This document shows positions 53,837-62,386 of a stretch of 64,000 nucleotides of DNA, one piece after another. A program made the translations under genes and the position numbers. The DNA is taken from the NCBI GenBank assembly GCA_021298155.1, contig JAJTEN010000006.1:34436-98435 (forward strand), written 5' to 3'. Positions within the stretch are counted from its first letter, which is position 1; the number at the start of each line of letters is the position of its first letter. The stretch comes from Sphingobacteriales bacterium. GTDB taxonomy: Bacteria > Bacteroidota > Bacteroidia > UKL13-3. The notes beneath the pieces were generated by a model. The model was given only the letters and a program-made list of their open reading frames with translations. It was not told where the DNA came from and did no database searches.

Positions 53837-54622
53837 CTAAGGTAGTAATTTAACGAAAGCAATTTCCTTGTTGGCATAACTCTTTATTTCATCATTGGCA
53901 TGCAGAATATGCAACTTACCCTTCTTATCTATCCCTATTATTTCCCCTTCCATAATTTGTCCGTCTTTTTCGAATAAAGCTGGCAAACCTTTGGCAAATA
54001 AATGGCTATGGTACAAATCCCAGAGTAGTTCACGTTTATTACCCATAAGCAAGGCATAATAGTGTGTAAGCTTTTCGCATAACAGCGCGCGTGCTAGGTT
54101 TGGGTCGACCCATTTCTGTGTAAAATTATACACGGAGGCAGCATTGGAAACATGAAAAGATGCCTGATTTAAGTTTAGCCCAATACCCACAATAGCCATG
54201 CGCATGCGCTTTCCTTGAAGCACACTTTCTATCAGTATCCCTGCTAATTTCTGATTTTGGATCAAAATATCATTTGGCCACTTAATAGAAACCTTTTCAT
54301 TGCTTAGCGCTTCAACGGTTTCTCTCAATGCCAAACTACAAATTAAATTTAGCCAAATCTGCTCATCAACCAACAAAAATTGTGGCTTTAGATATACACT
54401 CATTAGCAAATTTGAACCGAACTCCGACTCCCAAATATTTTGCATTTGTCCGCGACCCTTGCTTTGAAAATGGGTATACACTACTGCACCCTCTGGTACA
54501 TTGCTATTATTAACCAGCAACTTAAGCTCATCATTGCTTGAAGTAGTTTGCTCTACATACACAGAATAAGAGCCAATATTTAAAGGTTGTTGTGCCAAAG
54601 AAAAATGCTTATTTTGCGTCAA
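53837..54622 (-). CDS. birA: Biotin--[acetyl-CoA-carboxylase] ligase
   Basis: 261 aa, the short form without an HTH domain, so it does not act as a repressor. The catalytic domain has SKGRGQMQNIWESEFGSNLLMSVYL (biotinyl-AMP loop), SIKWPNDILIQNQKLAGILIES and GIGLNLNQ. The last ~50 residues form the small SH3-like domain. It activates biotin and attaches it to the carboxyl-carrier protein. It is divergent from rsfS, with 19 bp between the starts. Confidence 0.92.
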   Translation of the reverse strand: MTQNKHFSLAQQPLNIGSYSVYVEQTTSSNDELKLLVNNSNVPEGAVVYTHFQSKGRGQMQNIWESEFGSNLLMSVYLKPQFLLVDEQIWLNLICSLALRETVEALSNEKVSIKWPNDILIQNQKLAGILIESVLQGKRMRMAIVGIGLNLNQASFHVSNAASVYNFTQKWVDPNLARALLCEKLTHYYALLMGNKRELLWDLYHSHLFAKGLPALFEKDGQIMEGEIIGIDKKGKLHILHANDEIKSYANKEIAFVKLLP

Positions 54623-54641
54623 ATTTACAGGTAGAATTTAG

Positions 54642-55199
54642 ATGGCAATAACACCAGCGAAAAAAATCGCAAAAAAAACAGCAGCAAAGAAAGTAGCTGC
54701 TCCCAAAAAAACAGCGGCTAAGAAAGTTAGCACAGCAAAAAAAGAAGTAGCAGCTAAAAAAGAGACGACACCCAAAAAGGTGGTAGTTAAAAAAGCGGCC
54801 ATAAAAAAAGTAAGCAGTAAAAATGCCGCAGCCATACAAACTATGGAGCCGGGACTATTATTGGCTTTAACGGTTGCACAGGGCATGTATGAGAAAAAGG
54901 CAGAGAATATTCGCATATTAGACATGCGTAAGATTCAAAGTGCCTCATCAGATTATTTTGTGATAAGCAGTGCCGATAACGATAAAAAGGTTGAGGCCAT
55001 AGCCAAGAGCGCTGAAGAGGAAGTAAAAAAACGCTTGAATGAAAATCCATTGCACCGCGAAGGCTTTGAGAATTTAGAATGGGTATTGCTCGATTTTTTC
55101 AATGTGGTTGCCCATGTGTTTCAGGATGAAAAAAGAGATTTTTATGGCATCGAACAATTGTGGGGCGATGCAGAAGAAATTGTATTTAAAGGAAAATAA
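54642..55199 (+). CDS. rsfS: Ribosomal silencing factor RsfS with an N-terminal Lys/Ala-rich tail
   Basis: 185 aa, whereas RsfS is usually about 105-125. Residues ~70-185 are RsfS: GLLLALTVAQGMYEKKAENIRILDMRKI, SASSDYFVISSADNDKKVEAIA, and WVLLDFFNVVAHVFQDEKRDFYGIEQLW. It binds ribosomal protein uL14 and stops subunit joining in starvation. The first ~65 residues are nearly all K, A, V and T, with repeated KKxAAKK words, like the tail of histone H1. The tail would bind RNA or DNA by charge. No ATG near residue 60-70 gives a clean alternative except M68, which would remove the tail. Confidence 0.88.
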   Translation: MAITPAKKIAKKTAAKKVAAPKKTAAKKVSTAKKEVAAKKETTPKKVVVKKAAIKKVSSKNAAAIQTMEPGLLLALTVAQGMYEKKAENIRILDMRKIQSASSDYFVISSADNDKKVEAIAKSAEEEVKKRLNENPLHREGFENLEWVLLDFFNVVAHVFQDEKRDFYGIEQLWGDAEEIVFKGK

Positions 55200-55217
55200 A
55201 TTTAAATCCGATAGTTT

Positions 55218-56903
55218 ATGTTTAAAAGACTCACACTCGTAACTTTAATGCTTTTATTGATTGGGAGCGTATCACATGCGCAAGAGGGCGAAAAGAAGAT
55301 AGACAAGGGAGAATTTTCCGGAAATTTTCAAACCACCAATCAGTTCTATGTAAGAGATTCTGCCATTGGTGCAACCACTACGCAATATCAAAAAGAGTTA
55401 TCATCTGCAGATGCTTGGCTTTTGCTCAACTATAAGATCAATGGATATACCTTTACTGCCCGTTTCGATTTATTTAATAACTCGCCCTTGCTTAATCCAC
55501 AAGAAGCTTATACACGAAGTGGTTTAGGAATTTACAGTGTAAAAAAAGACATTGATAAATTAAGTATAACTGCTGGTTATTTTTATGATCAGTTTGCCAG
55601 TGGGATGGTGTTTAGGGCATTTGAAGATAGAAATTTGGGACTCGATTTTGCCGTTCAAGGCGTGCATGTAAAGTATACTCCTACCGAAAATACCACCATT
55701 AAAGCTTTTACGGGCTTGCAAAAGTTTAGGTTCGATTTACGTCCTGTAGTTTTAAAAGGAGCCAATGCAGAGCATCATTTTAACATCACAGACAATTTTA
55801 GTTTGGAGCCAGGTGTAAGCATTGTAAATAGAACCATAGATCAAACCACCATGAATGTAATGGCGGCAACAATCAATAATTACAATTTGGAGCAACGCTT
55901 TTACCCAACTTACAACGTTTTTGTTTACAATGTATACAATACATTGCGCTATAAAAACTTATCGTGGTACCTAGAGTTAGCCGAAAAAACTCCAGAAGCT
56001 ATCATAAACCCAAACAACGACAGAATGGAATTGCATAAAGGTAAGGCTTATTTAACCTCACTTAGTTATTCACAGAAGGGCTTTGGTGTAAATGCCCAAT
56101 ATAGATACATTGATAGATTTTCATTTAGGAGTTCACCCTTAGAGAATCAGAATTTAGGGATGATTGCTTATTTGCCTTCAGTAACCCGACAAAATGTTTA
56201 TCGTTTATTGGCGCGTTATAATGCCTTCACCCAAGAATGGGGCGAAAATGGATTTCAATTAGACCTTACCTACAAACCAAAAGCGCTAAAGAAATATCAA
56301 ACACAACTCAATTTTAATACGGCCATTACCACACCTCTTGGAAGTTTTAAAGGCAATACGGTGAATCCAGTAAACTTTGAGGCCGATTCAAACAGGTTTT
56401 TTAGAGAGTACTATGTAGAGGTTCAACATAAGTTTACCAAGAAATTTAAAATGTTATTGGGTTACCAAATAATTAATTATAACCAAAGATTATTTGAAGC
56501 CAAACCAGGGGTTCCATATGTTGTTGCCAATACTATTTTTGGGGAGGCTACTTACAAATTAAGTAACAATAAATCTATTCGTATAGAAACCCAATATTTA
56601 GAAACCAAACAAGATTTAGGAAGCTTTGTAAATGGATCTGTAGAGTTTAACATTGCGCCACATTATTCATTTAGTTTTGGAGATATGGTAAATGTGAAGC
56701 CTGGAGCAAGAAATAAACCAAGTGGTGAAAATACATTTGAATTGGTTCATTACTGGAACGTATTTGGCGCCTGTACTTTTAAAAGTACCCGATTTACAGG
56801 AGGCTATATAAAACAAGTTGAAGGTGTAAATTGTACAGGTGGTGTGTGTAGGGTTGAACCGGCTTTTAGCGGTGTTAGATTAACATTAATGACAAATTTT
56901 TAA
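55218..56903 (+). CDS. DUF6029 family outer-membrane protein
   Basis: 561 aa with a signal peptide (LVTLMLLLIGSVSHAQ). The mature part begins EFSGNFQTTNQFYVRDSAIG and continues with many short alternating strands (FDLFNNSPLLNPQEAYTRSGLGIY, NLGLDFAVQGVHVKYTP), ending in an aromatic-rich strand VRLTLMTNF. This matches DUF6029, a barrel-like family of Bacteroidota. It stands 4 bp before an Omp28-like gene, so the pair is one transcript. Function unknown. Confidence 0.75.
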   Translation: MFKRLTLVTLMLLLIGSVSHAQEGEKKIDKGEFSGNFQTTNQFYVRDSAIGATTTQYQKELSSADAWLLLNYKINGYTFTARFDLFNNSPLLNPQEAYTRSGLGIYSVKKDIDKLSITAGYFYDQFASGMVFRAFEDRNLGLDFAVQGVHVKYTPTENTTIKAFTGLQKFRFDLRPVVLKGANAEHHFNITDNFSLEPGVSIVNRTIDQTTMNVMAATINNYNLEQRFYPTYNVFVYNVYNTLRYKNLSWYLELAEKTPEAIINPNNDRMELHKGKAYLTSLSYSQKGFGVNAQYRYIDRFSFRSSPLENQNLGMIAYLPSVTRQNVYRLLARYNAFTQEWGENGFQLDLTYKPKALKKYQTQLNFNTAITTPLGSFKGNTVNPVNFEADSNRFFREYYVEVQHKFTKKFKMLLGYQIINYNQRLFEAKPGVPYVVANTIFGEATYKLSNNKSIRIETQYLETKQDLGSFVNGSVEFNIAPHYSFSFGDMVNVKPGARNKPSGENTFELVHYWNVFGACTFKSTRFTGGYIKQVEGVNCTGGVCRVEPAFSGVRLTLMTNF

Positions 56904-56907
56904 GGAT

Positions 56908-57810
56908 ATGAAACATACGATTTATTTTATTTTTATTAGTTTGATTCTCACCTTTTCTTCGTGTAAAGAAGAGCCACCATATATTAATTTCACGCCAGAT
57001 AGAACCGTTGGCGATACCAGCTACATTAAACTACCAGCGCCAAGTGCGCAAGCAAGAGCTATATATATTGAGGAGTTTACTGGTGTGCAATGCCCAAATT
57101 GTCCGAAAGCACAAGCAGAAGCAAAATTAATTTCAGAAAATAATCCAAATCGGGTATTCATACTAACAATGCATCCTCTGGGTATTATGACTCCATTAAC
57201 ACGCCCATTTGACGCAGCAAAAGGAGATAAAAAAACCAGTAAATACGATTTTAGAACTGAGCCAGGTGCTAGAATTTTTGAAATGGTAGGTTTTGGTCAA
57301 ACTGGCTCATTGCCTATTGGCAATATAAATAGAAAATTATTTGGATCAGAAGTTCACCGCAATATTGATTACCAAAAATGGGCGGCATATGCTACTCAAG
57401 ATTTGGCTGAACCAACTCCTGTTAACATCGATTTAAAAGCAAAGAACACCGGCGATTCTGTGGAAGTAGAAATTACGCTTACATATACCAGTGCAGTGAG
57501 CGATTCACAATATGTAAGTATTGCCCTAGCAGAAAATGGTATTATAGATGTTCAAGAAAGTAAAGACGATCAGGGTGCCAGTATATATGAAGACAACTAT
57601 GTACATAATCATGTATTACGTACCATGCTTACCAGCTATTTTGGCGATTTTTTAAATGCGCGCTACGAACCGGGCAGGGTGTTTTACAAAAAATACCGCA
57701 TCCTTCGCAACAAGGCTTGGAACTCGGCTAATTTAGAAGTAGTGGCGTTTGTACATTTAAATACAACCAAGAAAAATGTGTTGCATGCAAAAGGCGCTAA
57801 GGTACAATAG
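56908..57810 (+). CDS. Omp28-related lipoprotein with thioredoxin-like CxxC
   Basis: 300 aa. The signal ends in a lipobox (TFSSC then KEEPPY). At about 50 residues comes YIEEFTGVQCPNCPKAQAEA, a thioredoxin-like active site CPNC, with the cis-Pro region around TGSLPIGNINRKLFG. The remaining ~150 residues (from about 165) are a beta-sandwich like that of Porphyromonas Omp28. A surface or periplasmic redox or adhesion role has been suggested for such proteins; the sequence itself supports only the fold. It overlaps the following DUF1684 gene by 26 bp. Confidence 0.78.
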   Translation: MKHTIYFIFISLILTFSSCKEEPPYINFTPDRTVGDTSYIKLPAPSAQARAIYIEEFTGVQCPNCPKAQAEAKLISENNPNRVFILTMHPLGIMTPLTRPFDAAKGDKKTSKYDFRTEPGARIFEMVGFGQTGSLPIGNINRKLFGSEVHRNIDYQKWAAYATQDLAEPTPVNIDLKAKNTGDSVEVEITLTYTSAVSDSQYVSIALAENGIIDVQESKDDQGASIYEDNYVHNHVLRTMLTSYFGDFLNARYEPGRVFYKKYRILRNKAWNSANLEVVAFVHLNTTKKNVLHAKGAKVQ

Positions 57811-58408
57811 GAAACTGTTGGCTGTTAGCTTTTGGCTATTGGCTTTTGGTGCTTGTATTGAGAACACAGAAGACCCTGCCTATAGACAAGAATTAGCCAG
57901 TGAAAGAATGGCTATTAATGAACAGTTTTTTAACCCCAAAGAATCGCCTTTGGATAGCTTATTATTCTATACATTTAAAGGAGTAAAATTCTTTCCTATT
58001 CAAGAACAATATCGTGTGAAGGCAAAGCTTAGCATACTTAAAACCGATAGTGTGTTTGAGCTTCCTCACTCTCACAATGCCACCAAACCATACAAACAAT
58101 ATGCAGTGGCTAGCTTTGAATTACTAGGTAAAAATTATGAACTATTCGTATTAGAGCAAGTTGTAAAAAAACCTGGGGCCGAAAATTATTTATTATTGCC
58201 TTTTACAGACGCCACAAGTGGTTCAGAAACATACGGCGGTGGGCGATATATAGATTTAGATAAATCAGCAGGTACAGAAGTAACTATTGATTTTAACAAA
58301 GCATACAATCCTTACTGTTTATATAACAGTAAATATACTTGTCCTATTCCGCCCAAAGAAAACAGATTGCCAATACGCGTTGAAGCCGGCATGAAAGCAG
58401 AACTATAG
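57785..58408 (+). CDS. DUF1684 family lipoprotein
   Basis: 207 aa from the ATG at 57785 (an ATG at 57776 is 3 codons earlier). The leader LLAVSFWLLAFGAC is a lipobox signal; it is encoded by five near-identical 7-bp units (57817-57851). The mature part fits DUF1684: RQELASERMAINEQFFNPKESPLD, FKGVKFFPIQEQYRVKAKL, LLPFTDATSGSETYGGGRYIDLD and FNKAYNPYCLYNSKYTCPIPPKEN. Lipid-anchored in the envelope; no reaction known. The start lies inside the preceding gene. Confidence 0.78.
   Translation: MQKALRYNRKLLAVSFWLLAFGACIENTEDPAYRQELASERMAINEQFFNPKESPLDSLLFYTFKGVKFFPIQEQYRVKAKLSILKTDSVFELPHSHNATKPYKQYAVASFELLGKNYELFVLEQVVKKPGAENYLLLPFTDATSGSETYGGGRYIDLDKSAGTEVTIDFNKAYNPYCLYNSKYTCPIPPKENRLPIRVEAGMKAEL
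57817..57851 (+). repeat. Five 7-bp units within the DUF1684 signal-peptide codons
   Basis: GTTGGCT, GTTAGCT, TTTGGCT, ATTGGCT, TTTGGTG: a degenerate heptamer tandem inside a coding region. A change of copy number would shift the frame, since 7 is not a multiple of 3. Confidence 0.8.
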
Positions 58409-58618
58409 GTCGATAGTCCATGGTCTATAGTTTATGGTACAATGTTAATAGTTGATAGTTTTTTGCAAGTTTAAAATAAAGAAATTGGTGTTCCTCTGGT
58501 AAAATAACCGCTTCAAATTACTGAATTTCTTAAATAAAAATAATTGGAACCATGGTTAAAATGAACTATCAACTATGGTCTATGGACTATGGTCTATGGA
58601 CTATCGACTCTACCTATA
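58409..58618. repeat. Inverted pair of 7-bp arrays between DUF1684 and pagL-like genes
   Basis: The left arm 58409-58464 has eight units (GGTCGAT, AGTCCAT, GGTCTAT, AGTTTAT, GGTACAA, TGTTAAT, AGTTGAT, AGTTTTT). The right arm 58563-58611 has seven (GAACTAT, CAACTAT, then GGTCTAT/GGACTAT twice, CGACTCT). The reverse complement of the left arm shares both ends with the right arm and differs by one unit. The array begins on the base after the DUF1684 stop and runs through the stop of the pagL-like gene. The 98-bp middle has nothing recognisable. Confidence 0.9.
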
Positions 58619-59737
58619 CAAACTAAACAACATACGGGCATCGAAAATATAAGCTTTTTGCAGGTTTGAGTTTAGGTTCAGGCCAAACATTAAGTGTTTA
58701 TTTAGTTTGTAATTAATACCAAAACGGTGGTAAAATCTGCCCACAAACTCTTTGGGAATTTCATTGTGTAAATAATATCCCAATTGCTGCGAAAATATCA
58801 TACGGTTAAACAAAAATTCGTGCCCCGCTAAAAGACCAAGGAGTCTCACGTCAAAAGTATTGGCATAATAAATATTGTGACGCTTTAAGGCAAAATCCAT
58901 ACTCTCATCTTTAAAAGCCTCCACACCCAATGTCCATGCATGCAAATTGCTGGTTCTATAGGATGCATTGAGCATTAATCCATATGTCCAAAACCGCAGG
59001 TGTTTATAATCAGACAATGATTTATTAGAAATGGATACACCCATATCAACACGCCACTTTTGGGGGTAAGTTAACACCTTGCCAAAAGCCCTTTTTTGCT
59101 GAACCAATTGCCGCTCATATCCGATCCCTATATATGGGTAATTTAATCCGAAATTGGGGTTACGCGTATTTCCATTAGAAAAATGTCCGTAAGAAACACT
59201 AGCCAACACGGCTTGTTTGGCATTGATAGCCACATGCGCATGCAAACCCAAACCCAAATAACCATTAAACAACCAGCTATACGTATAATTAATGGGATTG
59301 CTCACAGCATTCCAAGGCTTACTTCCATAATTTAAGCCACCGGCAGCCCTTAGGCGCAAAGAAAACTTTGGCTTATCTATTAAAAATGGTTCTATAAAAT
59401 AACTTAGGTTTAAAACCTGACCCAAATCTGAATGAGAAAATTTTACATACTGCAAACTATATCCAGAATTATATTTAATACCGGCCCACTCAAGCGCTTT
59501 CTTATCTGTTCTGTACCTATTTAAATCTATTTGAAAACCAAATCCAGTAACACCTTTATAATGTTTTATTGCTTTATCATGTGCAAAAACAGAGGCATAA
59601 ATAGGCATACCAGATAAGGCGTAAGTAATCTCTTTTGTTTGCTTGGGTTCAGACAAATTTTTATTCAATTCTTGGGCAAGCAATAACCCAGGAAATAGTA
59701 TAATTACAATACAGAAAATAACTGTTTTAATTGGCAT
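58610..59737 (-). CDS. PagL-like lipid A 3-O-deacylase / acyloxyacyl hydrolase family protein
   Basis: 375 aa with a signal peptide (IFCIVIILFPGLLLAQ). The middle carries SYGHFSNGNTRNPNFGLN, with the His and Ser of the PagL active site and the N..P.G.N context typical of the family, and strands suited to an outer-membrane barrel. It removes an acyl chain from lipid A, lowering its charge or toxicity. It is longer than Salmonella PagL (about 185 aa), with an extra C-terminal barrel-like half. It overlaps the permease gene by one base (TAATG). The last codons are part of a heptamer array. Confidence 0.75.
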   Translation of the reverse strand: MPIKTVIFCIVIILFPGLLLAQELNKNLSEPKQTKEITYALSGMPIYASVFAHDKAIKHYKGVTGFGFQIDLNRYRTDKKALEWAGIKYNSGYSLQYVKFSHSDLGQVLNLSYFIEPFLIDKPKFSLRLRAAGGLNYGSKPWNAVSNPINYTYSWLFNGYLGLGLHAHVAINAKQAVLASVSYGHFSNGNTRNPNFGLNYPYIGIGYERQLVQQKRAFGKVLTYPQKWRVDMGVSISNKSLSDYKHLRFWTYGLMLNASYRTSNLHAWTLGVEAFKDESMDFALKRHNIYYANTFDVRLLGLLAGHEFLFNRMIFSQQLGYYLHNEIPKEFVGRFYHRFGINYKLNKHLMFGLNLNSNLQKAYIFDARMLFSLYR

Positions 59738-61086
59738 TACTGCGCTTTATTCTTCATGTAAAAATAAACTGGCACACCCAACAAAACAATACCCAAGCCA
59801 CCAAAACTAAACTGCGGTTTATAATATAATAAGCTTATGCAAATAACTAGGGCAATTATAATATATAAAGCGGGCACAATTGGATAAGCAAAAACCTTGT
59901 AAGGCCTCATTAAATTTGGCATTTTGGAACGCAATACAAATACTCCAGCTACCGTTAAAATATAAAAAATAAGCACTGCAAACACCACATAATCTAACAA
60001 ATCCCCATATGAACCACTAAGGGTAAGCAGGCTTGTCCACACAGCCTGCATAATCAGTGCTTTTTGTGGTGCTTGCTGTTTGTTTAGGGTAGCAGCAGAT
60101 TTTATAAAATATCCATCCTTGGCCATGGCATAAAACACACGTGCACCACTTAAAGCTAATCCGTTTATGCAGCCAAAAGTAGAAATCATTATTACAATGG
60201 CCATCACAATGGCGCCTAATTCACCAAAAACAGTATTCATTAAAACTGTACCAACCCTATCAAATTCGGCGCCTTCAATTTGTGCACTACTCAGTGCTTT
60301 CACATAAACTAAATTACAAAGAATATATAAAACGGTAACGCCACCTGTACCTAAAACTAAGGCACGTGGTAAATTTTTCTCGGGCTTTTCAATTTCACTG
60401 GCAGTAAAGGTGATGTTGTTCCAGGCATCGCTAGAAAAAATTGAGCCCACCAAAGCAGCGGCAAACAATCCTATCCCTAAGCCCTCTAAGGATAGATTAT
60501 TCCAATCCCATTGCCAATTTACAGTAGGATTTTTAAAAGCAAAATACACCCCAGCAATAATTACAAAAATGAGTGCAACAATTTTACTAATCGTAAATAC
60601 GTTCTGAACCAAAGCTCCCGATTTAACCGATCTAAAATTACTCAAGGTAAGTATCCAAATAACGGCAATACCCAATAATTGAACCGTACTCATTGAAAAA
60701 TCACCTAGGCTTAGCAATACATTTTTCTCTGAAATGACCGGAAATAACACACCGGTAAACTTAGCAAAAGCAACGGCTACAGCCGCAATAGTGCCCGTTT
60801 GAATAACTGTAAAGAGTGTCCAACCATATAAAAAACCATACATTTTACCATAGGCTTCTTTTAAATAAACATATTGTCCGCCCGCCTTTGGCATAGCAGC
60901 GCCGAGCTCTGCATAACTTAAAGCACCCAGTAAGGTAAGTAAGCCTGTTATAACCCATGCCAAAAGCAAATTTTCTATGCTACCTAAGTCGCGCAGCATG
61001 GCGGCAGAAACAATAAAAATTCCCGAACCAATCATGCTACCCATAACAATCATGGTGCTATCTAATACATTTAATTTTTTGCTCAT
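59737..61086 (-). CDS. Amino-acid permease, APC superfamily
   Basis: 449 aa with about 12 membrane spans. The start KKLNVLDSTMIVMGSMIGSGIFIVSA has the GSGIF motif of the first broken helix, and GGQYVYLKEAYGKMYGFLYGW the family's second motif. It looks like the LAT/y+LAT-type or YkfD-like transporters of neutral or cationic amino acids. Substrate cannot be read from sequence. It is preceded by gmhB at 5 bp and followed by the pagL-like gene with a 1-bp overlap. Confidence 0.85.
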   Translation of the reverse strand: MSKKLNVLDSTMIVMGSMIGSGIFIVSAAMLRDLGSIENLLLAWVITGLLTLLGALSYAELGAAMPKAGGQYVYLKEAYGKMYGFLYGWTLFTVIQTGTIAAVAVAFAKFTGVLFPVISEKNVLLSLGDFSMSTVQLLGIAVIWILTLSNFRSVKSGALVQNVFTISKIVALIFVIIAGVYFAFKNPTVNWQWDWNNLSLEGLGIGLFAAALVGSIFSSDAWNNITFTASEIEKPEKNLPRALVLGTGGVTVLYILCNLVYVKALSSAQIEGAEFDRVGTVLMNTVFGELGAIVMAIVIMISTFGCINGLALSGARVFYAMAKDGYFIKSAATLNKQQAPQKALIMQAVWTSLLTLSGSYGDLLDYVVFAVLIFYILTVAGVFVLRSKMPNLMRPYKVFAYPIVPALYIIIALVICISLLYYKPQFSFGGLGIVLLGVPVYFYMKNKAQ

Positions 61087-61091
61087 ATCAA

Positions 61092-61583
61092 TTATACGTA
61101 TGCTTGCACTTTAGGAATCCAATTTTCATTGGGTTCAATCAAAATACCCTTTACACCAACTGCTTCGCCGCAAGCAATATCGCGTGGTTTATCACCTATA
61201 AAAATAGAATTTTCCGGACTAATTCCATGTTTACTCAGGGCCTTTTCTACCAAGAGAGAAGCTGGTTTTCGGCATAAACAGTGGCCAAATTCTGGGTGGT
61301 GTGGACAATAATACACGTCATGAAATTGAATGCCGTGTTTTTGCAATTCAAATTGCATAAAATTATGCATTTTAGTTAATTCGGCTTCATCATACAAACC
61401 CTTGGCAATACCCCCTTGGTTGGTGATTACAATAAAAATAAACCCGGCATCTCTTAAAAGCTGTAAACCCGCTGCCACGTGAGGCAAAATTTCAAAATCC
61501 TCCAAACGAGAAATATAATCGCCACGCTCTACGTTTATTACGCCATCTCTGTCTAAAAATACGGCTTTTTTTTCTGTATTCAT
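61092..61583 (-). CDS. gmhB: D-glycero-beta-D-manno-heptose-1,7-bisphosphate 7-phosphatase
   Basis: 163 aa HAD phosphatase. The nucleophile is in AVFLDRDGVINVERGDY; VITNQGGIAKGLY is motif II, and IFIGDKPRDIACGEAVG motif IV. The loop YCPHHPEFGHCLCRKP is the zinc-binding site special to GmhB. It provides heptose for the LPS inner core. Leads a minus-strand unit with the permease and the pagL-like gene, so two of the three genes concern LPS. Confidence 0.93.
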   Translation of the reverse strand: MNTEKKAVFLDRDGVINVERGDYISRLEDFEILPHVAAGLQLLRDAGFIFIVITNQGGIAKGLYDEAELTKMHNFMQFELQKHGIQFHDVYYCPHHPEFGHCLCRKPASLLVEKALSKHGISPENSIFIGDKPRDIACGEAVGVKGILIEPNENWIPKVQAYV

Positions 61584-61642
61584 ACGCGCTAAGTACGTAA
61601 ATATTCGTTAAATATTGAATATTTGCAGCGAAAAACTTAAGT

Positions 61643-62386
61643 TTGAAAACCTTGTCGAAAAAGATTGTCATCATACCCACCTACAACGAACGCGAAAATA
61701 TTGAGGAAATCATTCGTGCCGTTTTCGCTTTGCAACAGTCTTTCGATGTTCTCATTGTAGATGATAATTCACCTGATGGCACAGCAAGTATTGTAAAAAA
61801 CCTGCAAGCAAATGAGTTTAAACTCAATCTCCATATTTTAGAACGCCAAGTAAAAAACGGATTAGGTACAGCTTACATTGAAGGATTTAAGTGGTGTTTA
61901 AAAAACGACTACGAATTTATCTTTGAAATGGACGCAGATTTTTCACACAATCCAAACGATTTACCCAAATTATATGAAGCTTTGTGTAATGGCGCAGATG
62001 TATCTATTGGTTCGCGCTACAAAACAGGCGTAAACGTGGTAAATTGGCCAATGAGTAGGGTTATGTTAAGTTATTTTGCAAGCGCCTATGTTCGGTTTAT
62101 AACAGGCTTAGAAATTCGCGATACCACAGCTGGATTTGTAGGATATAGAAGTAGGGTGCTTAGCACCATTGCCCTAGATGAAATAAAGTTTAGGGGCTAT
62201 GCCTTTCAAATAGAAATGAAATACACAGCCCATAAACATGGTTTTACAATAGAAGAAGTTCCCATCATTTTTACCGACCGCACCAAAGGTGAATCCAAAA
62301 TAAGTAATGGCATTATCCAAGAAGCTATTATTGGTGTGGTAAGTATGAAGCTAAAATCTTTTTTTAAGAAGTATGAGAAATTATGA
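61643..62386 (+). CDS. Polyprenol monophosphomannose synthase-like glycosyltransferase (GT2, Dpm1 type)
   Basis: 247 aa. VIIPTYNERENIEEIIRAVFAL and DVLIVDDNSPDGTASIVKNL are the NDP-sugar-binding start; FEMDADFSHNPNDLPKLYEA has the metal-binding DxD. FRGYAFQIEMKYTAHKHGF and PIIFTDRTKGESKIS are typical of Dpm1-like enzymes, which load mannose or glucose on undecaprenyl phosphate. No C-terminal membrane spans are seen, so it is the soluble/peripheral form. Start is a TTG at 61643; no ATG fits before the active region. Divergent from gmhB. Confidence 0.88.
   Translation: MKTLSKKIVIIPTYNERENIEEIIRAVFALQQSFDVLIVDDNSPDGTASIVKNLQANEFKLNLHILERQVKNGLGTAYIEGFKWCLKNDYEFIFEMDADFSHNPNDLPKLYEALCNGADVSIGSRYKTGVNVVNWPMSRVMLSYFASAYVRFITGLEIRDTTAGFVGYRSRVLSTIALDEIKFRGYAFQIEMKYTAHKHGFTIEEVPIIFTDRTKGESKISNGIIQEAIIGVVSMKLKSFFKKYEKL

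Noticed and set aside
54609-54925. Two minus-strand ORFs of 76 and 95 aa, rich in F and C
   Set aside because: They are antisense to the Lys/Ala-rich tail of rsfS; the AAA/GCA codons read backwards give the F, C and A runs.
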